Source: Streptococcus varani (GTDB taxonomy: Bacteria > Bacillota > Bacilli > Lactobacillales > Streptococcaceae). Taken from it: DNA of 64,000 bases. The position numbers were made by a program, and so were the translations under genes. Of this stretch, positions 36,215 through 46,050 are shown piece by piece; within the stretch, counting starts at the first letter, position 1; each line of letters opens with the position of its first letter. The notes under the pieces were generated by a model. It was not told where the DNA came from. It was given only the letters and a program-made list of their open reading frames with translations, and did not search any database. The stretch spans positions 1 to 64,000 of the forward strand of contig NZ_CTEN01000003.1 of NCBI RefSeq assembly GCF_001375655.1, in the 5' to 3' direction.

Positions 36215-37242
36215 GCCACTAATTGATAGTGGTCACCCCAGCCAGATACCTTATCAGCTATCCATTTGGGAGTCCCTAGTTTAAGTAGTCCCCAAAGTCG
36301 CCTTGACTTCTTCTTCCATTGTTTCCAAATAATAACTCTAATTCGTGTCCTCAATCGTTTATCAATTTCTCCCATGACTGACTTCATGTTAGTCAATGCG
36401 AAGTAGTTTATCCATCCGCGAATAAGCCAGTTGAGTTTCTCAATACGGCTACCCAAGTCAGTGCTCCATTTGCGTGTTGTGAGCTTCCTAAGTTTCCTCT
36501 TGAAACTCTGGATACTCTCTTGATGTGGACGACTTTTCCACCCTTCAGCTGATTTCCAGAATCCGAATCCAAGGTACTTCAGTTGACTCGGTCTGGTAAT
36601 CTTAGTCTTGGTCATATTGACTTTCAATCCCAGTCGCTTCTTAATGAATCGGCTAACTTAATACATGATACGTTTGGCAGATGCTTCGCTCCCAACTGTG
36701 ATGACACAGTCATCTGCGTACCGGACGAAACGAAGCCCTCGATTTTCCAATTCCTTGTCCAGCTCATTGAGCGTGATATTGGACAGGAGGGGAGATAGAT
36801 TCCCACCTTGTGGTGTTCCCACCAGCGTTTTATGGCGCTGTCCATTGATAACTACACCCGAATGAAGATACCTACGAATCAGAGACTCTGTATCTCCATC
36901 TTGGATAATGTTATGGACAAGAGACATCAATCTATCTTGGGGAACTGTGTCGAAGAATTTCTCAAGGTCAATGTCCACAATCCACTCATAGCCATCATTA
37001 AGGTATTCTAGTAACTTGATGATGGCTTTTTCGCATGACCGTTTCGGTCTAAACCCATAGCTCGTTTCGGAGAAATGAGGTTCACACAGAGGGCTGATAA
37101 CTTGGACGATGGCCTGTTGAATCATTCTGTCCATTACTGTTGGGATGCCATCAATTCCAGCTGAACCCTTGTTGACTTTCACTTGATTGTAGGCTTCCAC
37201 CATGTTGGAGCGAGATAGAATAGTATCTAGTAACTGTGACAT
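36215..37242 (-). pseudogene. decayed group II intron reverse transcriptase
   Basis: Compared with the intact RT it has three lesions: an in-frame 141-base deletion removing 47 residues of the N-terminal RT region (between two TGGCAT repeats), a TCA to TAA stop at 36658-36660 shortly after YADD, and loss of the C-terminus at the junction. Five base differences lie between 36417 and 36683 and none were seen in the remainder. Confidence 0.92.
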
Positions 37243-37646
37243 GTGCGTATTCCTTTCTTGTTTCGGTGTCTGAGGGACATCTTATATTGGTGAACCTTCC
37301 TCTAGTCAATACATGACCGCATCCAGTTCTATCAGACCGCTAGTTTTACAGACACAAGTGAAGTAGGATTACTTCGGTTAATTGTTAAGCCCTTCGCTCC
37401 ACTTCCATTACTCTCGTGATTTACGCATATAGGTTACGACTACCTATTTGGACTTTAGAGCTTTCAGCCCCCTCATCCGCTATATACGCCTTAATATCAC
37501 GTTTCTGTTCGTAGAGCCACGATTTCGCTATCCCTTCCTCTCCCCGCTACCTCGCGATAGTCAGGCTTGGGAGTCGCTATTGGGTTCACCGGTAGCGGGT
37601 GCCCACGGAGGACTTGCACCTCAGATGTACGACATGCCCGTCGTAC
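36215..37646 (-). mobile_element. group II intron, truncated and decayed copy
   Basis: Second copy of the intron at 32667-34413. Its 5' RNA part (37243-37646) is identical as far as checked, but its 3' part stops at the duplication junction, so domain V and VI are missing. It cannot splice or move by itself. Confidence 0.9.
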
Positions 37647-37649
37647 TGC

Positions 37650-37686
37650 AAAAAGTGCTTATTCTCAGGAAATAGGCACTTTTTTT
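37650..37686 (-). terminator. terminator of DUF1722 copy 2
   Basis: Repeat of the hairpin at 34417-34453. Confidence 0.75.
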
Positions 37687-37702
37687 GATTTTGCTTGTAC
37701 AT

Positions 37703-38185
37703 TCAAGGCTGGATGTTTATAAAATAATACGATTCCAAGAGGTAGTGCACGTGATATTTTTTGGTTAATGCATATAGGAAGGCTTTCATTTCGCTTAACT
37801 CTATTTCATCGCCAATAAAACTGTCCAGCATATTCTTGTAGATTTCTTTTTCTTCTTGTGTCGCTGTATTTTTAAAATATCCCCAAACATGATCAATAGA
37901 ATTTACCTTTGTCAGACGATCGGTTTTCTCTTGGAGTGCCTGGCAGATTAAGATTAAAAATTCTTGCCCTGGAAAGGCCTGCTTATCCTTTAACAAGTGT
38001 CTAATTTGCAGATAAATCTTGTGTGAATGCTCTAAGATTAAGTATTTGTACTTAGCCCACTCTTGCTCTATCGCTTTCATTTCTCCAAGAGAGTGTATAT
38101 ACTGATAGGATTGTCTAATCTGTTCTTGGTAAACTTCGTCAAGATTCAAGAACAATTCTTGCTGAAATATATCCTGCTGACTCAT
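37703..38185 (-). CDS. DUF1722 (YbgA-like) protein, copy 2
   Basis: Identical in sequence to 34470-34952 with an offset of exactly 3,233 bases. Intact, with the same start and upstream region. Given the arrangement this is probably the original gene position next to fucO, though the two cannot be told apart by sequence. Confidence 0.7.
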   Translation of the reverse strand: MSQQDIFQQELFLNLDEVYQEQIRQSYQYIHSLGEMKAIEQEWAKYKYLILEHSHKIYLQIRHLLKDKQAFPGQEFLILICQALQEKTDRLTKVNSIDHVWGYFKNTATQEEKEIYKNMLDSFIGDEIELSEMKAFLYALTKKYHVHYLLESYYFINIQP

Positions 38186-38397
38186 AACTTCCCCTTCTCT
38201 ACTGAAGCAATCCGATAGGGATTACAAAAATGCTATCTAAAAAAATGCCCTACTCTCTACTTGTATTATACCTTAAAAATGCTTTATTGTAAGGAGGCAA
38301 TGCGATGCAAATATACCCACGTTTTCATCAATATCGTTTTGATTTGCAATAGTAAAAAGCCACACAAGACTATCATCTCATGTGGCTGCATCGATGG

Positions 38398-38569
38398 TTA
38401 TAGTCTTTTGAATTACCTCTGATACACCGTCACTATCGGCTTGCCGTACTACAGTTGAGAGAAACTTAGTTTCTTCTATTTCCAACCTCCAACAGTCACT
38501 CCCCTGACTGTTGGAGCTACCTGCGCCTTAGTTTCTAGTCTGAAAGCGAATTTATTTGACTCTATATTG
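38398..38569 (+). repeat. BOX-like element, copy 2
   Basis: Exact copy of 35165-35336, just downstream of the full fucO stop. Confidence 0.75.
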
Positions 38570-38583
38570 TATTTCAATTGTCC

Positions 38584-39735
38584 TTAAAACAATTCTTTGT
38601 AGAAGGCAATGGTTTCTTCTAGTGTTGGCATGAATGGGTTGCCTGGTGCGCAGGCATCAACCAGAGCGTTCTTAGACAGGTATTCAAAGTCAAAGTTTGC
38701 TTCCTGAATATCCAGTTCTGTCAATTTCTTAGGAATACCAACTGTTTCAGAGAGTTTTTCAATTTCAGAGATGGCATAAGTTGCGCATTCTTCATCTGAT
38801 TTGCCATCAACTTGAAGTCCGAGTGCCTTGGCTACATTACGAAAGGCAGCTGGAACCCGTTTGGCATTTTCTTTTTCAATGATTGGCAATAACATGGCAC
38901 AGCAAACACCATGTGGCAAGTGGTAAACCGCTCCTAATTGGTGGGCCATAGAGTGTACATAACCAAGACCAGCATTGTTGAAGGCCATACCACCGAGGAA
39001 AATCGCATTGACCATAGCTTCACGCGCTTCGGTGTCATGCCCATCTTCAACGGCACGTGGCAAATACTCCTTGATGAGCTCGATAGCACCGATAGACAGT
39101 TTTTTGGTGACCCCATAGGCACCAGGTGTTACCAAGGCTTCAATAGCATGAGTCAGAGCATCCATACCAGTTGCAGCAGTCAAGTCGGCTGGTTTAGACA
39201 TCATGAGTTCCGGGTCATTGACAGACATGAGGGCTAGACTATTCTTATCCACCATGACCATCTTAACCTTGCGGTCTTCATCTGTAATCACATAGTTGAT
39301 GGTAATTTCTGCTGAAGTGCCTGCGGTGGTATTGATAGCTACGACTGGCAAGCCCTTATTGACTGACTTATGGAGCCCTTCCAGTTCTTGCGGTGTCATA
39401 TCGTTTGTCGCCATGACAGAGATACAACTAGCCGCATCCTGTGGAGAGCCACCACCGACAGAAACGATAAAGTCGCAGTCATTTTCCTTCAATACTGCAA
39501 GACCATCATACACATTCTTACAAGATGGGTTTGGGTCTACATCTTCAAAGACCACATACTCGATACCTGCTTGTTCAAGAGGTCCTGTCACTTTAGGTAA
39601 AATATCTGATGATGCGATAAAGTGGTCTGTCACAAGAAGAGCCTTCTTATAGCCTAATTCCTTGACATGACTCCCGATTTCATTGATCACTCCGCGACCA
39701 ATCAGGTTCGTTGATGGAACATAAAATGTTGACAT
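38584..39735 (-). CDS. fucO: iron-containing alcohol dehydrogenase, lactaldehyde reductase
   Basis: 383 residues of the group III (iron-dependent) alcohol dehydrogenases. NAD-binding GGGSPQDAA, metal ligands in the DALTHAIEA and HSMAHQLGAVYHLPHG stretches. As last gene of the fucose operon it would reduce L-lactaldehyde, made by FucA, to 1,2-propanediol and regenerate NAD. Start follows AAGGAG. A 5'-truncated duplicate lies at 35351-36214. Confidence 0.92.
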   Translation of the reverse strand: MSTFYVPSTNLIGRGVINEIGSHVKELGYKKALLVTDHFIASSDILPKVTGPLEQAGIEYVVFEDVDPNPSCKNVYDGLAVLKENDCDFIVSVGGGSPQDAASCISVMATNDMTPQELEGLHKSVNKGLPVVAINTTAGTSAEITINYVITDEDRKVKMVMVDKNSLALMSVNDPELMMSKPADLTAATGMDALTHAIEALVTPGAYGVTKKLSIGAIELIKEYLPRAVEDGHDTEAREAMVNAIFLGGMAFNNAGLGYVHSMAHQLGAVYHLPHGVCCAMLLPIIEKENAKRVPAAFRNVAKALGLQVDGKSDEECATYAISEIEKLSETVGIPKKLTELDIQEANFDFEYLSKNALVDACAPGNPFMPTLEETIAFYKELF

Positions 39736-39778
39736 AATTTTCTCCTTAATTTGAGTTAATTTTTTGTGCTTACGTTAA

Positions 39779-40985
39779 TTAGTAGTTTATATTGAAATCA
39801 ACATTACCATTAGTAATAATCTTTATAGTAGTTGTTTTAGTAGTTGCATTATATTCTATTACCGGTGGTTTCATATTTGAATCTGAACTGGAAAGAATGT
39901 TCACAGTTGGTTTTTGTAGACTATTTTTCAATAAAATGACTGTTTCTTGTTGTTCAGATGCAGGTGTGTTGTGAATGTAGACTTCGTCCACCCATTTAAT
40001 AGCATCTTCTTTACTTAAAGTTGGCATCAAACTAGCTGCGAGCGCACTATTTGCTGTACCCCATAAACTATCTTTGTTTATTCTGAAGTTGTTTAGTTTG
40101 ATGCTGAGACCATTTTCCGTATCTGTTACAATTGCATACGAATGTGATTTAAGTGTAAGATCAAATGGTTTCCCATTTAATTCAAAGTTTCCTTTTTGAT
40201 CTCTATCCTTATTGTATTCATAATTATAAACAAATAATCTATTGTCTATCTTATCTGCAAAGATATCTCCCTCGTATTCCTTTTTGTAAAGAGAATCTAA
40301 TGTCGTTTTACGATTAGCTGTTGATGCCATTTCTGCTGTATTAACCCCCTCAAAGAAATGACCATTTTTATTTTGAGAATAATTTCCTCGTAAAAGGACT
40401 GCTGTATTTGCTAATACTTCATCCTTAGAAGGAGCTGGATGTTCAACAATATATTTGAAGAAATTTTTAATAACTGTGTCAAATAACGGACTAGCTTGAT
40501 TTTTGACCCCATATGTATAAGCTGGGTGTTCAAAATTATAAACAGTCCCACCATTCAAATAGATATTCATAGCCTCCGCACCCAACATAGCTTCTGGTTC
40601 TGTTAACCATTGGCGATTCCCTTGAGTTTTCCCGATATTCCCATCAGCAAATAGTTTCCATTTACCTGTTTCATACCATTTCCACGTATCCATCAATCCG
40701 CCCCATTGATGTGCATAATTAGCAAGCCATAATCCTTTCATATAACTTGCTGTAGGAGCATCATTCCCTTCAGCAGCTGGGGTATTCTTGTACATGAAAA
40801 TGAAATTATCTGAGTATTTCTCAACTGTTTTTTTGAAGATATCTTTTCCTTGTGTCCCTAGTGCTTTCTCAATTGAAGCTCCATTATAAGGAAATATCTG
40901 CAGCATAAGTCAGCTTACTCATCAAAAGGCAACAAGCTATTGTTACAGTCGAAAGTAGCGTATATTTAATATTCTTAATCTTCAT
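39779..40985 (-). pseudogene. GH98 endo-beta-galactosidase remnant (signal peptide joined out of frame to C-terminal part)
   Basis: The gene begins at 40985 after GAGGTG with a signal peptide, MKIKNIKYTLLSTVTIACC to YAAD, then meets a stop at 40884-40886 in that frame. In another frame a 375-residue open frame follows with GH98 sequence such as GLWLANYAHQWGGLMDTWKW and GNRQWLTEPEAMLGAEAMNI. Intact streptococcal GH98 enzymes are around 1,000 residues, with carbohydrate-binding modules and the first half of the catalytic barrel before this point; those are missing. The family cuts blood-group A/B or H/Lewis glycans outside the cell. A large frame-changing deletion is the simplest cause. Confidence 0.88.
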
Positions 40986-41116
40986 TGATACACCTCAATA
41001 AAACCGGAGAACTCTCTTGTTATTCTCCTTAGTTAAATGTCTGCCTGTAATCATCTATAAAACTAAAAGATAGAGAATAAGTAATTAGGAACTATTCATC
41101 TGAATACCTCACGTAT

Positions 41117-42010
41117 CTATAAAACTAAAAATGCAGAACCAATAACGCCGTTATTTCCTTCTATCTTCGAGATAACTATATTATTCAAGATATGTGCCTG
41201 CTCTTTATGCAATCTAGTTTTTAAAACAGTTAGAATACTTTCAACAAAATCTGGATTTTGAATGGCGACGCTACCTCCTAACACAATAACTTGTGGATCC
41301 AGTAAACATACCATATTTTGTATAGCATCTGCTAGACCATTTATTGTATTTTCAACAATAACAGTTGCCGAATGGTCTCCATTTCTCCAATTGTCAAAAA
41401 CTTTTTCTGCGTTTATACTCTCATCAACATAAAGCTGTTGACCATATCGTGCAATAGCTGGGCCTGCACATGAAAATTCTAAAGAACTCGTTCTACCAAA
41501 GCTCCTTACTGGCATAAAACCGATTTCGCCAGCGAAGCCACTACCTCTCAAAATGTGATTGTTGATGATATTGGTTGCAGCGATTCCAGTTGACACAGTG
41601 ATATAACCAAACATAGCATCTGCTGGTAATTGTAACAATCGATATTCTGCATAAGCTGCTACTTTGACATCATTATCAATCTTGATGGGTAAATCACCAA
41701 AAACTGCCCGAAATCGTTCTACAAGAGGAAATTGTTCCCAAGGGATATTGTTTTGGAATACTGCAATTCCATTTGTAACATTCACTTTTCCCGGTAAGCC
41801 AACTCCGATACCAATAATCTGTTTTATCGAGAGGTGGTTGTTTTTTAAGATCGTTTCTACTGCTTCAACTACGCAAGCAAATAGGCTTTCCGCATCGGAT
41901 ACATCACTAGGAACTTTCACCGTATCTGCCACTTGTCCTTCTGGTGTCACCAGACCCACTGCAACCTTAGTACCACCGATATCAATTCCAATCGCAAATT
42001 TCTTATCCAT
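41117..42010 (-). CDS. ROK-family sugar kinase
   Basis: 297 residues with phosphate-binding IGIDIGGTKVAVG, catalytic Asp in IKIDNDVKVAAYAE, and VIVLGGSVA. The usual ROK zinc cysteine cluster is replaced by SLEFSCAGPAI, so zinc binding is doubtful. No HTH domain, so a kinase and not a repressor. It follows the GH36 gene by 8 bases; a sugar freed inside the cell, possibly galactose or an N-acetylhexosamine, is the likely substrate, but this is inference. Confidence 0.82.
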   Translation of the reverse strand: MDKKFAIGIDIGGTKVAVGLVTPEGQVADTVKVPSDVSDAESLFACVVEAVETILKNNHLSIKQIIGIGVGLPGKVNVTNGIAVFQNNIPWEQFPLVERFRAVFGDLPIKIDNDVKVAAYAEYRLLQLPADAMFGYITVSTGIAATNIINNHILRGSGFAGEIGFMPVRSFGRTSSLEFSCAGPAIARYGQQLYVDESINAEKVFDNWRNGDHSATVIVENTINGLADAIQNMVCLLDPQVIVLGGSVAIQNPDFVESILTVLKTRLHKEQAHILNNIVISKIEGNNGVIGSAFLVL

Positions 42011-42018
42011 TCAACTGC

Positions 42019-43887
42019 CTACTTTCTCAATAGTAAAATAGAATAGGGTGGAAGTTCCATTTCATCGTGAACCAAAATATTCCCAACGCCCTTGATAATC
42101 TGATAAGACGTAAAATCGATATCCGCTAGACGAACCGCTTTCGGGGTATCAGACGGATTGCGTAATGATAGAATTTCTTCTCCACTTATTGGATGTTGGC
42201 ATCTGTACCCATAAACTTCCAATTGTTCTGGATCTCCACCGATGCGATGACTGTGTTTTAGGGTTGAATAGTGTTCTTCAATCCATTTCACAGCTCTAGC
42301 ATTTGCTTCCCATCTAGCTTCATCAAACATACTGTAAGAATAATGGAATTCCCAGAAGGCATTCCCACGTGTTGCAATAAACATGAGGTAGTCTTCAAAT
42401 TCTTCCACTGAAGCATACATTTGATGGTCCATATACCAAGTATGGGCAGTTGTAGCATAAACCGGCTCATGATTATAGAGCGCCCAAAGTGGCAATTGAA
42501 TATCTCGTTTGTCAAGGAATTCCTTGTACTGGATATCACGATAGGTAATCATGCGGTTAATGTCATTACCGGCATTTTCTGTGAAGCCCACATCTTGTGA
42601 AATCTGAATCCACAAACTATTGACCCACTGCAGGAACCAAGGACTTGGATTGACATAAGACGTCAAATTTAGCCAACAGTCTCTATCACTTCGTTCTGCT
42701 CGTAAATCCGTCAAGAGTCCGATCAAAAACTCATAGACAGGTGTCATGGTGTGCATGGCAAAGTTACCACTACAATCATTTTTATCTGGTTTAAGAAGCC
42801 ACCCATCAATTTTCCAATAACTAATGTCGTACTCTTTCTGATAATCTAGCATCTTCTGCTTCATTTTCTTCAAGTAGTTGAAATCAGCAATATTGACATC
42901 ATTTGATAGAGCATTTTTACTACCAAATTCTGGGTGTTCTGATAACCAGTCACTCATGATGACTTCAGTCCCATTGTAACCGCCACGAGGACCAATCCAA
43001 AGCCCCAAACTAGACCCGAGTTTATTGACTAAGTTCTTGACATTCTTCAATTCACTTGGAAATTTCTCATTAAATTCCCAAACGCTTTGATAATCGCACC
43101 AACCATCATCAACGACATAAGCATCCAAATGAACCCCGTGATCCTCGAATCCATGATAAATCTCAGAGAAACTCTTGAGAATAATATCCTCATCTATGGC
43201 TGTCATATGGTCATACCAAGAATTGTACTGCTTACGGAAATAGCTCGGTTGGGCAATCCCGTCAATATACAAGAAGAAGTCTTTTTGAATAGAAGTCTTA
43301 CAACTATCCTTAGAAGCTCCAATAATGGTCGGCCAAACTCTTTTTGGTTCTGTAATCTCATGACCAATGTAGTAGCGAGAAAAATAGTGTTTATCCTGTA
43401 CACGGTTCTCGCTCATAGGAAATTCCATCCCCAAAAACAGAGATTTGGCATAAACTGGCTGACCAAGTTCCACATAATAACCTGGAAAATCTGACATTTC
43501 TTTTATGTTTTCTTGCTGTTTTGGATAGAAAATGCCATCTGTCGTTTCAAAGTCCAACGTTTCAACATCTATATAATTGATGGTTTTATCACTTTGATAG
43601 ATAGTGACTTCTTTGGCAATGACATCTTCACGAGCAGAATAGAGGATATTCAATTTGACATCTTCACGACAAAAATGAACAAGGAGTGTCGCATCTGTTT
43701 CTTCCACAACGTGAGCCGCAAACTCCTCCGAACCATACTCTTCTCCATCACAGAAAACCAGCTTAAATTCTTGTTGACCCAGATTAGTAATCGTCATATC
43801 TCTTTGCTTGTTTACAATATGACTGGTATAAAAGTTCTTATCTCGCAACACAAAGTAGCGAGATAAGAGTTGATTTTCAATTTTCAT
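42019..43887 (-). CDS. GH36-type alpha-galactosidase
   Basis: 622 residues without signal peptide, so intracellular. Family signs: YVVDDGWCD..., the nucleophile loop YWKIDGWLL and the acid/base region around DCWLNLTSYVNPSPW and IQISQDVGF. It would remove terminal alpha-linked galactose (or GalNAc) from an imported blood-group oligosaccharide. It lies 4 bases after the GH29 gene in the fucose operon. Exact specificity cannot be read from sequence. Confidence 0.82.
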   Translation of the reverse strand: MKIENQLLSRYFVLRDKNFYTSHIVNKQRDMTITNLGQQEFKLVFCDGEEYGSEEFAAHVVEETDATLLVHFCREDVKLNILYSAREDVIAKEVTIYQSDKTINYIDVETLDFETTDGIFYPKQQENIKEMSDFPGYYVELGQPVYAKSLFLGMEFPMSENRVQDKHYFSRYYIGHEITEPKRVWPTIIGASKDSCKTSIQKDFFLYIDGIAQPSYFRKQYNSWYDHMTAIDEDIILKSFSEIYHGFEDHGVHLDAYVVDDGWCDYQSVWEFNEKFPSELKNVKNLVNKLGSSLGLWIGPRGGYNGTEVIMSDWLSEHPEFGSKNALSNDVNIADFNYLKKMKQKMLDYQKEYDISYWKIDGWLLKPDKNDCSGNFAMHTMTPVYEFLIGLLTDLRAERSDRDCWLNLTSYVNPSPWFLQWVNSLWIQISQDVGFTENAGNDINRMITYRDIQYKEFLDKRDIQLPLWALYNHEPVYATTAHTWYMDHQMYASVEEFEDYLMFIATRGNAFWEFHYSYSMFDEARWEANARAVKWIEEHYSTLKHSHRIGGDPEQLEVYGYRCQHPISGEEILSLRNPSDTPKAVRLADIDFTSYQIIKGVGNILVHDEMELPPYSILLLRK

Positions 43888-43891
43888 CTCT

Positions 43892-45208
43892 TCACCCTTT
43901 CAATTCAATTTTAATGACACTGTCAATCGGATTTGGTAAAGGATAGGTGAAATGAGGAACCTCCCCATATTGAGCAAAGCAGATTCCTTCATAAGCAAAG
44001 GTTGTCCAGCTCTTAGAAATCTTGACTTCGCTACCATCATGTAAAAAGCTCATTCGTTTGATATTGTCTTCTGAAAGACCTATTAGAGCTAGTGGCCCAA
44101 TCGGTTGTTCCAAGACATGAGCATAGATAGTATTCCCTTTTCGACTATAATATCCCCATTCTGGCTTTGGCAATCCTGCATAGCCATTACCATAGATAGC
44201 CTCGCTATTTTTGTCCATCCATCTACCAAAATCAGCTAAAATTGACTGGCTCTCCTCATTGATACAGCCTAGAGCATCTGGTCCAACATTGAGTATCATA
44301 TTCCCATTTTTGCTGACACACTCTACTAACTTACGAATCAATACGCTTGATGGTTTGTAGAGCTTGTCGGTGGGATTGTAGGCCCAATTGTTGTTCATGG
44401 TCAAACACAACTCCCAAGGGATAAATTCTCCCTTATAGTTACGGATGCCCTCATGGGGAACAATCTGCTCGGGACTGACAAAATCGCCCGAATAGAGATT
44501 AATATTGTCCGTCACGATACTGCCAAAACCTTCTCCAGATGTTTCCAAACGATTATCAACAACAACATCTGGCTGGTGCTTACGAACCATCTTAATCAGT
44601 TCCGTCGCCCGCCATTTTTCACCAAATAACGCTTCATAAGAATAATCAAACCAAAGAATATCAAGCTTGCCATAATTGGTCACAATTTCTTCTACCTGAT
44701 TGTGCATAAAGGTCAAATAATTATCAAAATCAATTTCTTCATCCTTGAAATCAAGATTGTCTCTCATCGGATGATTCAAGTCCCCAAATTTTGGAAAGTC
44801 CTTGTGATACCAGTCAATCAAACTGAAATACAGACCAACTTTTAGTCCTTCTTCTCTAACTGCTTCTACAAATTCTTTCACTAAATCACGACCAGCAGGA
44901 GTGTTCGTCACCTTGTAGTCTGTATAAGCAGAGTCAAATAGACAAAAACCATCATGGTGCTTGGCCGTCAAGACGACGTATTTCATGCCTGCTTTTTTTG
45001 CTGCTTTTGCCCAGTCACGTGGATTATATTTGGTCGGGTTAAAAGATTCAAAATAAGGTTGGTAGTCTTCGATAGATAGTTTTTGGTGGCTACGAATCCA
45101 TTCCCCTTTTCCTAGAATAGAATAGAGCCCCCAATGGATGAACATGCCAAAGCGTGCATCTCTAAACCACTCTGTTCGTTAATTAATAACTTCTAGTGTA
45201 TTTTTCAT
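43892..45208 (-). pseudogene. GH29 alpha-L-fucosidase with a nonsense codon near the start
   Basis: The reading frame starts at ATG 45208, overlapping the permease stop as TAATG, and encodes MKNTLEVIN, a TAA at 45179-45181, then RTEWFRDARFGMFIHWG and the rest of a GH29 enzyme. The family's RFGMFIHWG and the nucleophile stretch LDILWFDYSYE are present. Apart from the stop at codon 10 the 438-codon frame is open. Restart at ATG 45145 would drop 21 residues, including the conserved RDARFG. It would have removed fucose inside the cell after import. Confidence 0.88.
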
Positions 45209-46047
45209 TAGCCTTTTACTGCTCCTCCCCCTAAAGCTTCAATAAAGTACTTGCTAGAAAATGCAAATAAGATAATTGGTGGCAAGATAATCACTACAAT
45301 AGCTGAGAATAAACCATTATAATTGGTATTGAAACTAGTTGTAAACTGACCCAAGAGCGCCGGAACAGTCAATTCATTCTTGTCAATAATCAGCATCGAA
45401 GCCCAGTAATACTCATTCCAGTTATTGATAAAAGCTAAAATAGCAGCAGTCAAGATACCTGGACGAGCAATCGGTAACATAATTTGCCAGAAAATTTGTG
45501 CATAACTAGCCCCATCAATTTCTGCCGCTTCTTCAAGATCTTTAGGTATAATTGCGAAGTAGTTTTTTATAATAAAGAAACTCATGGCAATACCACTACA
45601 AGAATAAACAAAAATTAAGGCTGCAGGCGTGTTATAAATCCCCAAGGCATTAACCAAGCGATAAACGGGGAAAGTCATAGCTGTCGCCGGGATAAAAAGC
45701 GTGGAGTATAGCATGGCCGTCACAATCTTTTTGCCACGGAAATCCATTCTAGCAATCACATAGGAAGACATTGAAATCATGATAATGCTCAAAGCGACTG
45801 AAACAGATACAACTTTGAAACTATTCCAGAAATAATCTAAGACATGTAATTCTGTAAAGACATTAATATATCCTTCAAAACTCCAATCTGTCGGCAAACT
45901 AATTCCGGGATTCTTCATGGGATCTGCTTTCATAGAAGATAGAAATATCCATAAGATTGGGAAAACCGAAAGCACACAAGTCAAGGCCATATAAAGATAA
46001 ATGATTAGTTTTCCTGTTTTTGTTAATCCATTTAATTTACTATCCAT
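45208..46047 (-). CDS. ABC sugar importer permease (MalG-type)
   Basis: 279 residues with six transmembrane helices and the EAA loop LEEAAEIDGASYAQIFWQIM, then LPIARPG, which contacts the ATPase. It follows the first permease by 3 bases. No ATPase is encoded in the operon; such streptococcal importers use the shared MsmK ATPase encoded elsewhere. Confidence 0.92.
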   Translation of the reverse strand: MDSKLNGLTKTGKLIIYLYMALTCVLSVFPILWIFLSSMKADPMKNPGISLPTDWSFEGYINVFTELHVLDYFWNSFKVVSVSVALSIIMISMSSYVIARMDFRGKKIVTAMLYSTLFIPATAMTFPVYRLVNALGIYNTPAALIFVYSCSGIAMSFFIIKNYFAIIPKDLEEAAEIDGASYAQIFWQIMLPIARPGILTAAILAFINNWNEYYWASMLIIDKNELTVPALLGQFTTSFNTNYNGLFSAIVVIILPPIILFAFSSKYFIEALGGGAVKG

Positions 46048-46050
46048 TTC

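Noticed and set aside
36163-36627. 154-codon minus-strand frame across the duplication junction
   Set aside because: It is the C-terminal part of the decayed intron RT running out of frame into fucO; a junction product, not a gene.
39296-39652. 118-codon plus-strand frame opposite fucO
   Set aside because: Antisense shadow of fucO; its partner at 36063-36284 is also broken by the junction.
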